Virus record (IMG/VR): IMGVR_UViG_3300020165_000008
Location: 1 to 64,000 of that record
DNA: 64,000 nucleotides
Reading direction: 5' to 3' (one strand)
Origin: a virus
Made by a program: the position numbers and the translations under genes
The notes under the pieces: generated by a model
Database searches by the model: none
What the model saw: the letters and a program-made list of their open reading frames with translations, nothing else
What the model was told of the DNA's origin: nothing
Shown: piece by piece, positions 36,315-45,187 of the stretch
Layout of the letters: each line of letters starts with the position of its first letter
Position numbering within the stretch: position 1 is the stretch's first letter

Positions 36315-36848
36315 CTATAAGCTTTGTTCGGTGTTTGTAGAATAGTTAAAGAATGCACTAACGTTTAATGGGTTGATGAGGTAAGACACGCTTACACCCA
36401 AAAGGTTATCATTCTGTTGTTCGCCAAAACTCACTTGTCTGATTGTTATATAGGAAAGGTATTTCTTAGTTTGTGAATAAATACGGCCTTCCAATTTTGC
36501 CTCCAGCCCACGTTGCCTCAATTCAAACAAATACTTTTTTACGCCAACTCCAAATAAAGGATCCATAATCTTTTCACCTGGTGATGTTAACATTAGATTT
36601 TTAAAATTTTGTACAACTAGGTTTCTATAACCACGAATCATCTGATATCCGTCTGCAGATGCATTTGTTGTGTTCTTGTCTAGAGGCAGATTAACCGATA
36701 AGAAAGGAGATCTTGTTAAGATCTGATCGTCCGACGGAATTACAAGCGAGTTGTCTACTAACCGGTCAGCATCAGTGGCTGTATCGAAAACCTGATCGTT
36801 TTCAAAGATATCAAAATCAATATTTGTTGTTTGTTTTTTATTAGACAT
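36315..36848 (-). CDS. 25: Baseplate wedge protein, gp25-like
   Basis: 177 aa, a little longer than T4 gp25 (132 aa) because of an acidic N-terminal extension (FDIFENDQVFDTATDADRLV). The core has the family hallmarks NFKNLMLTSPGEKIMDPLFG, VGVKKYLFE and a C-terminal strand with LLGVSVSYLI. In contractile systems this protein staples the wedge to the central hub and starts sheath polymerisation. The gene overlaps the end of the 1866-aa gene by 8 nt and is followed closely by the gp6-like gene, the expected order. Confidence 0.92.
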   Translation of the reverse strand: MSNKKQTTNIDFDIFENDQVFDTATDADRLVDNSLVIPSDDQILTRSPFLSVNLPLDKNTTNASADGYQMIRGYRNLVVQNFKNLMLTSPGEKIMDPLFGVGVKKYLFELRQRGLEAKLEGRIYSQTKKYLSYITIRQVSFGEQQNDNLLGVSVSYLINPLNVSAFFNYSTNTEQSL

Positions 36849-39800
36849 TCTTTAAGAGCCTCTTGCTTACCATTGCGCAAATCATATTTTGTATTTTTAC
36901 AGGTTTGAAGATTATGTCCCTAACCTCACCCGAAGAACTACCTAGCTGGTCTTGAACTCCCTCTACAGAATAACTAGTTGCTTGATTTATAATGTTTGGA
37001 ACTGGTAGCATACAAGATAAGAAAATGTTAATAGAAGCATCACCTTTGAAATTATTAGCTAATTCCGTGACGTTATCGGCTATCATTAGTTTTGAAATAA
37101 AATTACCTTCGGTGAGTAAATCTTGATTGTCTTCAATCATGCTATAGTCAGGAACTGGATATTCGAACGAACAAAGTTCAGTCATTATAAAAGTAGCACC
37201 ATATGATTCTTCATTGTGTCTAGCAAACATAACGCTTATCTTTTGATCTTTGTACAGGCCTAGAGTATCAGCTTCTCCATCGGTACCAAGCTCAGAGTAC
37301 TCCCTACGAATCTCCAGAAAAGGATCACTCCTTAAGCGACGGGTGGGGTTGAAAATTGGCAAACGCTTTGTTGCGTAGGAAACAAACACTCTATACTTTA
37401 TTTTAATATTAAAATTTTTAAATATAAAATCGTTTAGATCGTCGGCAAGTTCATACCCCGCTGGAAGATTAGGCTGCCTTTCCGCATAGTCATACAGTTT
37501 ATGCATCAAAGGTTTGCTACCTTCGTTGTCCCCAAAAACATCATCATAACTCAAAAGAACAGGTTCTCCATCTATGAGAGAGTTGAGGACCGCACCCTGT
37601 AAGAGTCCCTTGCCGGCGCCATCGGCGGTAACCGAAGTACTTGACGAATTTGTGCCGCTGCGTTGTTCTTCTGAAGTAATGCTAGCAAGATCTACTCCAT
37701 TAAGGGCGTCGCCCAGAGTGTGTGGGGACTTGAGAGTGACAACAAAAGACACATTTGACGTCAAGAAAGTCTGCTCTGAGCCATCGGGCGCTAGTGAGTA
37801 TTTAAGCATTTTTGTCAAAGATTGAAAGGTCTGCCTCGGCTCTTCGACGAGGGGGACCAAGCCGCCAATGGTGTCCGGCTCGCCCATCGCCAAGTCATAT
37901 ACCGTCTCGCTAAGATGGCCCACTAAAAGATTTGGTGTTTTAAAGTTGTATATAATTGAATTATCTGTGCTACCTTCAATAACGTTCGAATATTGTAAGT
38001 TGTCATCTCTTAAGACAGATCGATTTGTAATAAAAGATTTAGATACAGAAGAAATAGCCTCTTCTAATAATAGATACATTAAATCTTGAGGCGTGGCACG
38101 GCGGCCCAGTGTATTGTTAAGAGAAGTTAGCTGGTTGGTTGTTTTTGCTATTTCATATACATAATATGAGATAGCATTCCAGCCACGAATTTTATTATTA
38201 AGATAATTAACCTCAAAATCAAAAAATAACATATTGATTTTTTTCTTTATTTCTAGCGTTTTTGCCAAGAGCGATCGATTGTAAGTAGCCGTTGAGAGAT
38301 TGTTAGTTGAAAAAATTCTTCCTCCTGCATCTAAGACCGCAAATCTTAAATGGGCGTCTTCAAGAAGAATGCAAGTAAAGATTGCTTTTATGTTTTCTTG
38401 TATGCTAACAACTTCATCATCTGTTTTTGTTAATAAAAGTTGGGAATATTCTGGAAGTTCCTTGATAAATCTTTTATAAGTTTTTTCTTGTTTAAAAGAT
38501 CCGTTCAGATAATTTTCCATTATGCCTTCTAACTGCGAAGATGGTAGAAGATTTGAATTATCAGCAACCGGAAGCTCTCGCTCATCGCCCTCTGCAGCTG
38601 CTGGCGGAAGCTCTTCGCTTTCTGTCATTAGCTCGTCGACAACGGCGGGCTCTAAGTCAATGCCGGCATTTTCTAATCGATTTCTCAAAGAAGCGATAGT
38701 TATGTCTTTGCCCATCGCCTCTATTTGCCTAGATAAAGCATTAAAGTCGACTTCATCGTGAAATCGAACTTTCTCCAGGGCCTGCCTAACAAACTGACCT
38801 TCTTTTATCCTTTGGGTATTCAGGGCGCCAAATGATGTGCTGTACAAATCCTCATCGGTAAGTAGGCCATTGAGGGGGTTGTTCAAAACGGGAATCGACA
38901 GCGCCTCTGTGAGCGGGGTGTATACTTGTTCTTCATAGAATTTTAACCCTATGTCAAAACTTTCTGACCAATCAACTATTTTAGGCAAATCTGCATATCC
39001 CGCTGCCATCTCTCTTGCGGCTTCTGGCATTTCATCTAAGTAAAATAAGTCATTATTAAAAGCTGCTGTTAAGAAGCCACCACCAGCGCCTTGCGGAAGC
39101 GGAACGTCAATCGGGCCGTTCTCTGGATCAACACCCGACCTCAGAGGAGAACTTAGTTTATCAATTTTGTCCTCATAGTTTTTTGATCTTTTCATAAGGG
39201 ACTTGCCATACGCTGTTATGCAAGCATCCAAGCTGCCTAATCTAGCCTTTATGCCATCTTCATGAAGCTCTCCTAGGGCCTCCTGGTCTCTGTTTAGGGC
39301 GAATTTTGGTGTGTTCTTGATTACCGGTAGTTCATTGGTTTGTCCGGCAGCTGCTAACTGTGGGATCAATAGTGAGGGGTGAGCTTGGTTTGGAAGTTGA
39401 TCCTCTATCTCCCTTGTAAGGCTTTCTGGATCTGTAAGATATTTAAAGATCTTTGCGGCATCGTCCTTATCTGCTTCTCTTTGTTGTTGTAAAATCTTTT
39501 CTAGCTCTTCTCTCAATGCTGGATTTGGTTCTGTGCACAGTTGATCAATCAAGTCAGAAATACTAGGATCTGAACATAAGTCTAAGTTGTTTACAAAGCC
39601 GTTTGCGCTCAGGCCCGGTAGTTGGGGTGAGAAGCCATCTAGTGTGTCAAGCAAGTCGCCTATGCCAATGATACTACCCATTGCTGAGCCAGCATCTGAA
39701 AGGATACTTGGGTTTAGCCTTATTTCTGATGCTAAATCGGAATTGATTGCTCTGAAATAGACGTCTGCTCTTTGGAAGGTGCCCTCACTGGCATCGCCAT

Positions 39801-42441
39801 CAAGCAGGCGTGCTAGATCGGGTCCAGGTAAAATGCCTTTTCCGCAAGCATCTTTAAAAAAGTTGAGCAAGTCACGATTGTTTCTTTGGTTGCCTATTCT
39901 CGGTGTTAGGACGCTACAGGCAGCGACAGAAGGCAGGTCGACACCATCTAGACCAGCACAAATAGCACCGGCAAGAGTTTGGCCAAAATCACGCAGGGCG
40001 TTTGCAAACTCGCAGGGCTCAAAATCAAAAATAAAGTCAGGTATCAGTGATAATAAGAACTGAACCAGTGCATTTATCAACCTTAACAAGAGAGCATACA
40101 GAATTGATAAAACTGAGCCTAAAATGAAACCAAAAATGTCAGGCATTGATATTTCTGGTAATCTAATGTTTAAAGGAAATAACTTAAAGTCTGGTAAATT
40201 TAGATCTGGTAGGTTACAGAAGTCTAAATTTTTCACGTCCCAAGCATTTAGCCACTCAGACCACTCATCAAAGTATTCCAAGATGGGCGCACCTAGTTCG
40301 TCAACTAAGAACATTATAAACTCTGTATAGACCTCAGCATTGTTTTGACGATCGCAGTTTGACAAACCAATAATTAAATCGATTAGTTCGTTTTTCATTT
40401 CGGGTGTAAAATCGGTGCCCCTTGCTATGTTGACTAGTCTTGTTCTCTTTTCTTTTTTTGTAGAATTCAGTTCAAGTCCGGCTTGGGGTTCACGTGAATT
40501 ACCAGCGCCGGGCTCTTCTTCAGCTTCAATGTCTTCGAGATTAGCTGTCTCATCTAGATCGGTGCCAAGAAATTGCCTTGCGAGGAAAGACCCTTCTGAC
40601 TCTGGCATCTCAACGGTTGATAGATCTCCGATGCCTTCAAGTGTTTCTAATACACTCTGTAACTCGTCGATATATATATCATCTTTATTTTCTTCCTCTT
40701 GTTCGGCTTCGATATCGGCTGATAGGCCGGCTAAACCAGCTGGCCCATTCAACCTTTCTTTTGCTATCTCGATCCTAGCTTCTAACTCATCTCGACGGTT
40801 ACGGATTTCTGCTATTTCTTCTGCTGTTCCTTCTTGTATTATTTGTCGCTCTTCTTCCACTAGACCTGCACGCTCATCAAGCAAGGTGTTCAGTCTTCGT
40901 AGTCTTCTTTCCTCTATGGAGAATCCACCACCTACCGAGTTGGCCAAGTCGATACTCGCAAAAAATAAAGCAGCTCTTTGCAGGGCAGCGGGTGGAAGCC
41001 CTGACATTAAAGTGTTTATAGTTCTTGGATCATTGAAAAACTTAGAAATGCGTTCAGCCATTATTTTCTTGACAAAACTATCATCTAAGATTTCGTCGAT
41101 ACCATATCTTGAGGCTGTGCTCGCTAATGCAATTGCTAAAATTTGCTGCCATTCTATAGAGTTTGCAAACTGGCCAAACTTTGAGAGTTTTTTTGAGTCC
41201 TGATCGCTACTAATAAAATTGCCAGCCTTCTGAAGTTGTTCGAAGAAGTCTGTCACCTCGTCCTTTATTGAACTTCCCCCAACAAGAAACTCTTTTCTCA
41301 GAGTTTGCTTCATAGCGTCCCTAATATCACTATTTTCTAGGAATCCGCTTTCGTCTATAAGGTCCTCGGCGGTTTTGAAGGGGTTGTCCTTCAGTAGAGA
41401 TCTGGCTTCTTTCGTGGGCACGTCTGATAAACTTTGTCTAATCCTTGCTGTAATGTCAGCAGCGGATACGTTTTGGCGGGAGTTAGCAGCAGCCAAACAA
41501 TCATTTTGTACGATTTCTACATTGGGCGCTATAAAGTTTCTTCTTACCAGGTTGTCAAACTTTATGTTCAGCCCTCTGAATGTTGTCGCAAATAGGTCTG
41601 GATAAATTGATTCAAAGTTATAAAGATAAAAGTTTGCCCGAGCGTCATTGAGGGCTTTGTATTTCCTAGTCTCAAACTCTTCAGCTGATTGACGAAAAAC
41701 TAATTGTATTTCGTTACTTACTTTTTCGTTTACATACTCGATCTTGGATATGGTCTGAAAGTTGTCTGCAAAGTGTATGGTTATGCTTTCACCATCTTTG
41801 TTTGGCTTGTTTGGGATAACAGTGTCTAGGAAGCTTGCAAGCTTGGTTAGCTGCTTCTTTTTAGTTGAGAACTTTCTAAAGTTGATTCCTTTTACTATGC
41901 TACGGCTTGTTGGCCTTTGTAACGCTAGGAAGTTGATCTTCATAAACGTTTGTATGAACCTAACTTTCTTTTTAAAGTCTCTATAGTTGCAGATCTTTAT
42001 TCTTGCAATTGTCGGTAAATCTTCGCTGGGGTATAAAATAGGGTCTTCACCAGCAGAGCCTGTGCCGGCAGGGGGCTTCAGTAAGTCTAGTGGTATGAAG
42101 AAAACCTTTTTAAATACAACATCTTCACATTCTTCTTCGCCTAGGTTTATAAATTCAACCCTTTCTAGTGTGATCCTATCCCCCTCTGACGTTATTGCAG
42201 TTCCGTCAACTGTATTGTTTGTAAAGAAGGCCGCACCCTTTCCAAGGTTTGCATAATATAAGGAGAAAATGTTAATAGCTTCTGTTTTTAGGTTGGTCCT
42301 CAAAGAAGGTAGGTCAATTCCGCCTGAGTTCTTTATGCTGAATCTAGTTTCTACATAGATTGCTGCAACTGAGGATAAGCCTCCAGGGTTGGACGTCTCT
42401 ATTTCGCTAACTTTATTTAGTATTAGTTCTTCAAAAATCAT
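36841..42441 (-). CDS. Very large virion protein (1866 aa), hub/tape-measure candidate
   Basis: Mixed helical protein. Around residues 505-570 is a strong coiled coil (LLDERAGLVEEERQIIQEGT..., RRDELEARIEIAKERL). Around 770-805 is a hydrophobic stretch (IFGFILGSVLSILYALLLRL..., FLLSLIPDFIFDF) able to span or insert into a membrane. Long helical segments alternate with globular ones to the C-terminus, and several segments are acidic. Tape measure proteins combine coiled coil with such hydrophobic parts, but the globular content and place between gp25 and the spike candidate equally suggest a baseplate hub component. It begins at a TAATG junction with the 300-aa gene. Confidence 0.75.
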   Translation of the reverse strand: MIFEELILNKVSEIETSNPGGLSSVAAIYVETRFSIKNSGGIDLPSLRTNLKTEAINIFSLYYANLGKGAAFFTNNTVDGTAITSEGDRITLERVEFINLGEEECEDVVFKKVFFIPLDLLKPPAGTGSAGEDPILYPSEDLPTIARIKICNYRDFKKKVRFIQTFMKINFLALQRPTSRSIVKGINFRKFSTKKKQLTKLASFLDTVIPNKPNKDGESITIHFADNFQTISKIEYVNEKVSNEIQLVFRQSAEEFETRKYKALNDARANFYLYNFESIYPDLFATTFRGLNIKFDNLVRRNFIAPNVEIVQNDCLAAANSRQNVSAADITARIRQSLSDVPTKEARSLLKDNPFKTAEDLIDESGFLENSDIRDAMKQTLRKEFLVGGSSIKDEVTDFFEQLQKAGNFISSDQDSKKLSKFGQFANSIEWQQILAIALASTASRYGIDEILDDSFVKKIMAERISKFFNDPRTINTLMSGLPPAALQRAALFFASIDLANSVGGGFSIEERRLRRLNTLLDERAGLVEEERQIIQEGTAEEIAEIRNRRDELEARIEIAKERLNGPAGLAGLSADIEAEQEEENKDDIYIDELQSVLETLEGIGDLSTVEMPESEGSFLARQFLGTDLDETANLEDIEAEEEPGAGNSREPQAGLELNSTKKEKRTRLVNIARGTDFTPEMKNELIDLIIGLSNCDRQNNAEVYTEFIMFLVDELGAPILEYFDEWSEWLNAWDVKNLDFCNLPDLNLPDFKLFPLNIRLPEISMPDIFGFILGSVLSILYALLLRLINALVQFLLSLIPDFIFDFEPCEFANALRDFGQTLAGAICAGLDGVDLPSVAACSVLTPRIGNQRNNRDLLNFFKDACGKGILPGPDLARLLDGDASEGTFQRADVYFRAINSDLASEIRLNPSILSDAGSAMGSIIGIGDLLDTLDGFSPQLPGLSANGFVNNLDLCSDPSISDLIDQLCTEPNPALREELEKILQQQREADKDDAAKIFKYLTDPESLTREIEDQLPNQAHPSLLIPQLAAAGQTNELPVIKNTPKFALNRDQEALGELHEDGIKARLGSLDACITAYGKSLMKRSKNYEDKIDKLSSPLRSGVDPENGPIDVPLPQGAGGGFLTAAFNNDLFYLDEMPEAAREMAAGYADLPKIVDWSESFDIGLKFYEEQVYTPLTEALSIPVLNNPLNGLLTDEDLYSTSFGALNTQRIKEGQFVRQALEKVRFHDEVDFNALSRQIEAMGKDITIASLRNRLENAGIDLEPAVVDELMTESEELPPAAAEGDERELPVADNSNLLPSSQLEGIMENYLNGSFKQEKTYKRFIKELPEYSQLLLTKTDDEVVSIQENIKAIFTCILLEDAHLRFAVLDAGGRIFSTNNLSTATYNRSLLAKTLEIKKKINMLFFDFEVNYLNNKIRGWNAISYYVYEIAKTTNQLTSLNNTLGRRATPQDLMYLLLEEAISSVSKSFITNRSVLRDDNLQYSNVIEGSTDNSIIYNFKTPNLLVGHLSETVYDLAMGEPDTIGGLVPLVEEPRQTFQSLTKMLKYSLAPDGSEQTFLTSNVSFVVTLKSPHTLGDALNGVDLASITSEEQRSGTNSSSTSVTADGAGKGLLQGAVLNSLIDGEPVLLSYDDVFGDNEGSKPLMHKLYDYAERQPNLPAGYELADDLNDFIFKNFNIKIKYRVFVSYATKRLPIFNPTRRLRSDPFLEIRREYSELGTDGEADTLGLYKDQKISVMFARHNEESYGATFIMTELCSFEYPVPDYSMIEDNQDLLTEGNFISKLMIADNVTELANNFKGDASINIFLSCMLPVPNIINQATSYSVEGVQDQLGSSSGEVRDIIFKPVKIQNMICAMVSKRLLKNV

Positions 42442-43343
42442 TAGTTTACTCTATGATAACTAGAAAGTATGTCTTTATAGCCAATGCTAGTTAAATAGTT
42501 TACTGTGTCTGATGTCAAACTTATCTTTTGTGAGATACCTTTTAAGATAATCTTTGTGTCCTCTAGGGACTTGAGCACAGTGGGGACGGTTGCGACGGTG
42601 CCATTTCCTGGCCACGGCACTCCTAGAGCTAACAAGATGCCGGTTTCATAAGTAAGCATCGCCTTGGACATTTCCATTACAAGACCGTTTGTATCGCTGA
42701 TCTGCTTTATAAGTTTGTTTAGAAACTCAACTAAGTTCTCTCCTTTTACCATAGGCTGTAGATCCGAGTCATCATTCCCACCTATCAGGTCCACTCCAAG
42801 AGACCGGTTGATTAGTTTTCCATTGGAGTTTCTGTTATTGACCTTTGTTACAAGCTTTATTCCAGCGTCGTCTGCTATTATTCTTATAGCGTCTGCTTTT
42901 AGAGCGACGGCAGAGCGAGCAATGGCGTTTGGAGAATTCTTGCTGGTGATTTTAAAGTTTTGATCTACGTCTGTCTTCTCGGCAATGTAAACTCTGGCAG
43001 CGTCTGTTATAAAGTTAGGATCGACAAAAACCTTTTCGTCTTTTGGCGCACCCGGCGCTCTGCGGCCGACAACTAAGTCAATAGAATGGGCGCCCGGTGC
43101 TCCAATGCCGCCGTAACCGGTTAGGCGGTCCTTTGGGCGGTCCCTTCCTAAAACAATAAAAGAGTTTGCGTTTGAGAATACTTTTTCACACTTGGCAGAA
43201 ATAAACTCTGGTAAGGGCTCAAACTTTTCGGCGCATCCAATACCTGAGCCTGTACTGTTCTTTTCAAAAGTTTTTTCTTCTATCTGTTTGTTGGCTTCTT
43301 TGGATACAACATTGTTTTCATTTAGTTTTTCTATTCTTGGCAT
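42441..43343 (-). CDS. Tail/baseplate structural protein, 300 aa
   Basis: 300 aa. Contains IVLGRDRPKDRLTGYGGIGA, HSIDLVVGRRAP and SPNAIARSAVALKADAIRII, ADDAGIKLVT, a combination I recognise from conserved, uncharacterised structural proteins of marine myoviruses. The N-terminal 40 residues are polar, and the C-terminal third is helical. It is encoded between the 96-aa coiled-coil protein and the 1866-aa protein, with TAATG junctions on both sides, so it is made together with the spike candidate and probably belongs to the central hub or spike complex. No enzymatic motif was seen. Confidence 0.78.
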   Translation of the reverse strand: MPRIEKLNENNVVSKEANKQIEEKTFEKNSTGSGIGCAEKFEPLPEFISAKCEKVFSNANSFIVLGRDRPKDRLTGYGGIGAPGAHSIDLVVGRRAPGAPKDEKVFVDPNFITDAARVYIAEKTDVDQNFKITSKNSPNAIARSAVALKADAIRIIADDAGIKLVTKVNNRNSNGKLINRSLGVDLIGGNDDSDLQPMVKGENLVEFLNKLIKQISDTNGLVMEMSKAMLTYETGILLALGVPWPGNGTVATVPTVLKSLEDTKIILKGISQKISLTSDTVNYLTSIGYKDILSSYHRVN

Positions 43344-43633
43344 TATTCTTCTTCTTTATCGTTTATAATGTCGTATAACTGATCTTTGTCTGATGACGAG
43401 AACTCAAAAGATGAAGTTTTTTGTTTTTGCATCAAAGCAGCAACCTTTACTAACTGCTCATTGGATCGTTGTAGAGTTTCAACATATTTAGCAGCAACAG
43501 GGCCAACTTCTCTGTGACGTTCTTCGGCTGCGCCTAGGTATTTCATTAGGTCTTGGAGAAGTTCTTTTGTTGTTGCCCTGTCTTCCTCAATGTTGTCTAG
43601 GGCGCTTGATAATGTTTCGTCTAGGTTTTTCAT
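43343..43633 (-). CDS. Small helical protein between spike and hub genes
   Basis: 96 aa, almost all helix: LDETLSSALDNIEEDRATTKELLQ, then LMKYLGAAEERHREVGPVAAKYVETLQRSNEQLVKVAALMQKQ, with an acidic tail ending DKEEE. Heptad-like Leu/Ile spacing suggests a coiled coil. No family was recognised. It starts directly after the stop of the transglycosylase gene and is coupled by TAATG to the 300-aa gene. Possible chaperone or minor tail component, on context only. Confidence 0.7.
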   Translation of the reverse strand: MKNLDETLSSALDNIEEDRATTKELLQDLMKYLGAAEERHREVGPVAAKYVETLQRSNEQLVKVAALMQKQKTSSFEFSSSDKDQLYDIINDKEEE

Positions 43634-45154
43634 TTAATATCCTTCGTGCGCTTTGACTTCTTGTCGGCCGAATTCGTCGAAGCCAGATGTTATCATTTGG
43701 CCTGATGCGCTCCTTTCTTTAAAGAAACCAGAGTAGCGCACCCGGTTGTGAGCTTCGTCGAGAGTAAAGTGGATGTCACCTCTGGCCACCTCTGCGCCAG
43801 TATCAGTGCGATAATAATCCCCGTCACGTTTTTCTACCCTGACTGCCTCGCTATGGTGTCTTCCGGCATTTCCAATATAATATACACGATCGCCGGTTGG
43901 GCCAGGAAAGTTGTGAAACGAGTAGCCGGCGGTAGGGTGCCCATATCGCCCTTTAATATATTTTAGCATACCTCTCGCTTCTTGCATTGGTATACCATAG
44001 CCTCCATAATTTAGTGGCATGTTAACATAACCAACAGAAGAAAGCAGCTGTCCTAGGCCTATAGCTGATGAGTTTATTCCGTCTGGTAGTCTAACACCCC
44101 GTTCGGGGTGAGACGCAGATCGCAGGTGCGAGGGGTTCTGGACCCAATTTATTCCGGCTACTATATTTTCTGGGTTCTTGCCTCCGTCGATGTCTTCCGT
44201 CCATGGTTGTGGCAGTCTAAAACTGGGATCACGTGAAAATTCAAATTTGTAGTTTAGTCGACCAACAACACCACCAGACTCACGTGAAACCAACCCGCCG
44301 CCATCTATATCTCTTCTAGAGCCGACTAGGCCAGGGAGGCGCCCCCATTGCTCAGGCATACCTTCTTCTCTTCTGGCGGCTTCGACAAATAACTCCGTTA
44401 ACTGTGTGGAGCCAGGTGGATAGACAACTCCAGGGCTAAACACCTCCCAATCTGCTGGTGTGCCTAGGCGCCCTTCTATGTCTGACGCAGTGGCTAGTCT
44501 GGGTGTGAAAAAGCCTCCCGGGCTGCCTAGCGCACTTCCGAAAACTCTAAATAACCCATCGGCCAACGGATTGGTTCCAAAATGAGATGCCGCTCCACCG
44601 CCTCGTACAACACCTTCAGAAAAGTTGTTTCTTACGACAACTTTTCTAACTACGGCGCCGTTCCATGAGTTTTGTTCTGGTTTATATACCTCAACAATGT
44701 CACCACGACCAAAAGACTCTATTGTTTCACTAACCGGCTTTTCTGATATTGCATTACCTTGAAGCCCCATCATATCAACATGTTGCTCGGGTGAGTTTGC
44801 GTAATTAGAAGGATCTGGCGCAAACTGATCAGATTCATCTCTCAGGGAAAAAATAAAATATTCAGGCATTTCCTCTGGCATTTTTGCCGAACTGGCATAC
44901 AAACCGGGGTATAGATGGCGGGCTGGGCGGCCGGCTGTCACGCCAAGTACTTTTGCCCTGAACAGGTTCCCGAAACTTGATAAAGTGTCGGTACTATAAG
45001 AATTTTGCAGGGTGCTTTGAACCATTTGATAAAAAGGTTCTAATATTCCGGTTCTTACATCCAAAACCTTTTCAGAGTTTGAATAGTTATTTGGACTTAT
45101 ATTATTATAAGACCCAAATCTTTCTGGTCTTTGTCGACGTGGTGTATTTGCCAT
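43634..45154 (-). CDS. Baseplate spike candidate: OB-fold plus lytic transglycosylase
   Basis: 506 aa. The N-terminal part (FRAKVLGVTAGRPARHLYPG, FIFSLRDESDQFAPDP, GRGDIVEVYKPEQNSWNGAVVRKV) has the look of the OB-fold in T4 gp5-type spikes. Residues about 250-415 are a lysozyme-fold transglycosylase: LFVEAARREEGMPEQWGRLP, VSRESGGVVGRLNY with the likely catalytic Glu292, SSAIGLGQLL, and EARGMLKYIKGRYGHPTAGY. It should cut peptidoglycan during tail penetration. T4 gp5 uses a different lysozyme family, so this is a functional replacement. The C-terminus (about 420-506) is unassigned. A ribosome binding site (GAGGTAG) and a late-type motif precede it; it heads the tail operon. Confidence 0.85.
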   Translation of the reverse strand: MANTPRRQRPERFGSYNNISPNNYSNSEKVLDVRTGILEPFYQMVQSTLQNSYSTDTLSSFGNLFRAKVLGVTAGRPARHLYPGLYASSAKMPEEMPEYFIFSLRDESDQFAPDPSNYANSPEQHVDMMGLQGNAISEKPVSETIESFGRGDIVEVYKPEQNSWNGAVVRKVVVRNNFSEGVVRGGGAASHFGTNPLADGLFRVFGSALGSPGGFFTPRLATASDIEGRLGTPADWEVFSPGVVYPPGSTQLTELFVEAARREEGMPEQWGRLPGLVGSRRDIDGGGLVSRESGGVVGRLNYKFEFSRDPSFRLPQPWTEDIDGGKNPENIVAGINWVQNPSHLRSASHPERGVRLPDGINSSAIGLGQLLSSVGYVNMPLNYGGYGIPMQEARGMLKYIKGRYGHPTAGYSFHNFPGPTGDRVYYIGNAGRHHSEAVRVEKRDGDYYRTDTGAEVARGDIHFTLDEAHNRVRYSGFFKERSASGQMITSGFDEFGRQEVKAHEGY

Positions 45155-45171
45155 ACAAAACTACCTCTTAA

Positions 45172-45182
45172 GATAAATAGTT
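45172..45182 (-). promoter_or_regulatory. Late-type motif heading the tail operon
   Basis: The coding strand reads GGAACTATTTATCTTAAGAGGTAG, 17 nt before the ATG at 45154, in the 33-nt gap after the sigma factor gene's stop. Core AACTATTTAT is identical to the other copies; the base after it differs (C for A). It would drive the tail/baseplate genes downstream. Confidence 0.6.
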
Positions 45183-45187
45183 CCGCC

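Noticed and set aside
40415-41203. 262-codon plus-strand open frame, Ser/Leu-rich
   Set aside because: It lies exactly opposite the 1866-aa structural gene in a Glu/Arg/Asp-rich part; its Ser-rich composition is what the antisense of such codons gives. No family pattern or ribosome binding site.
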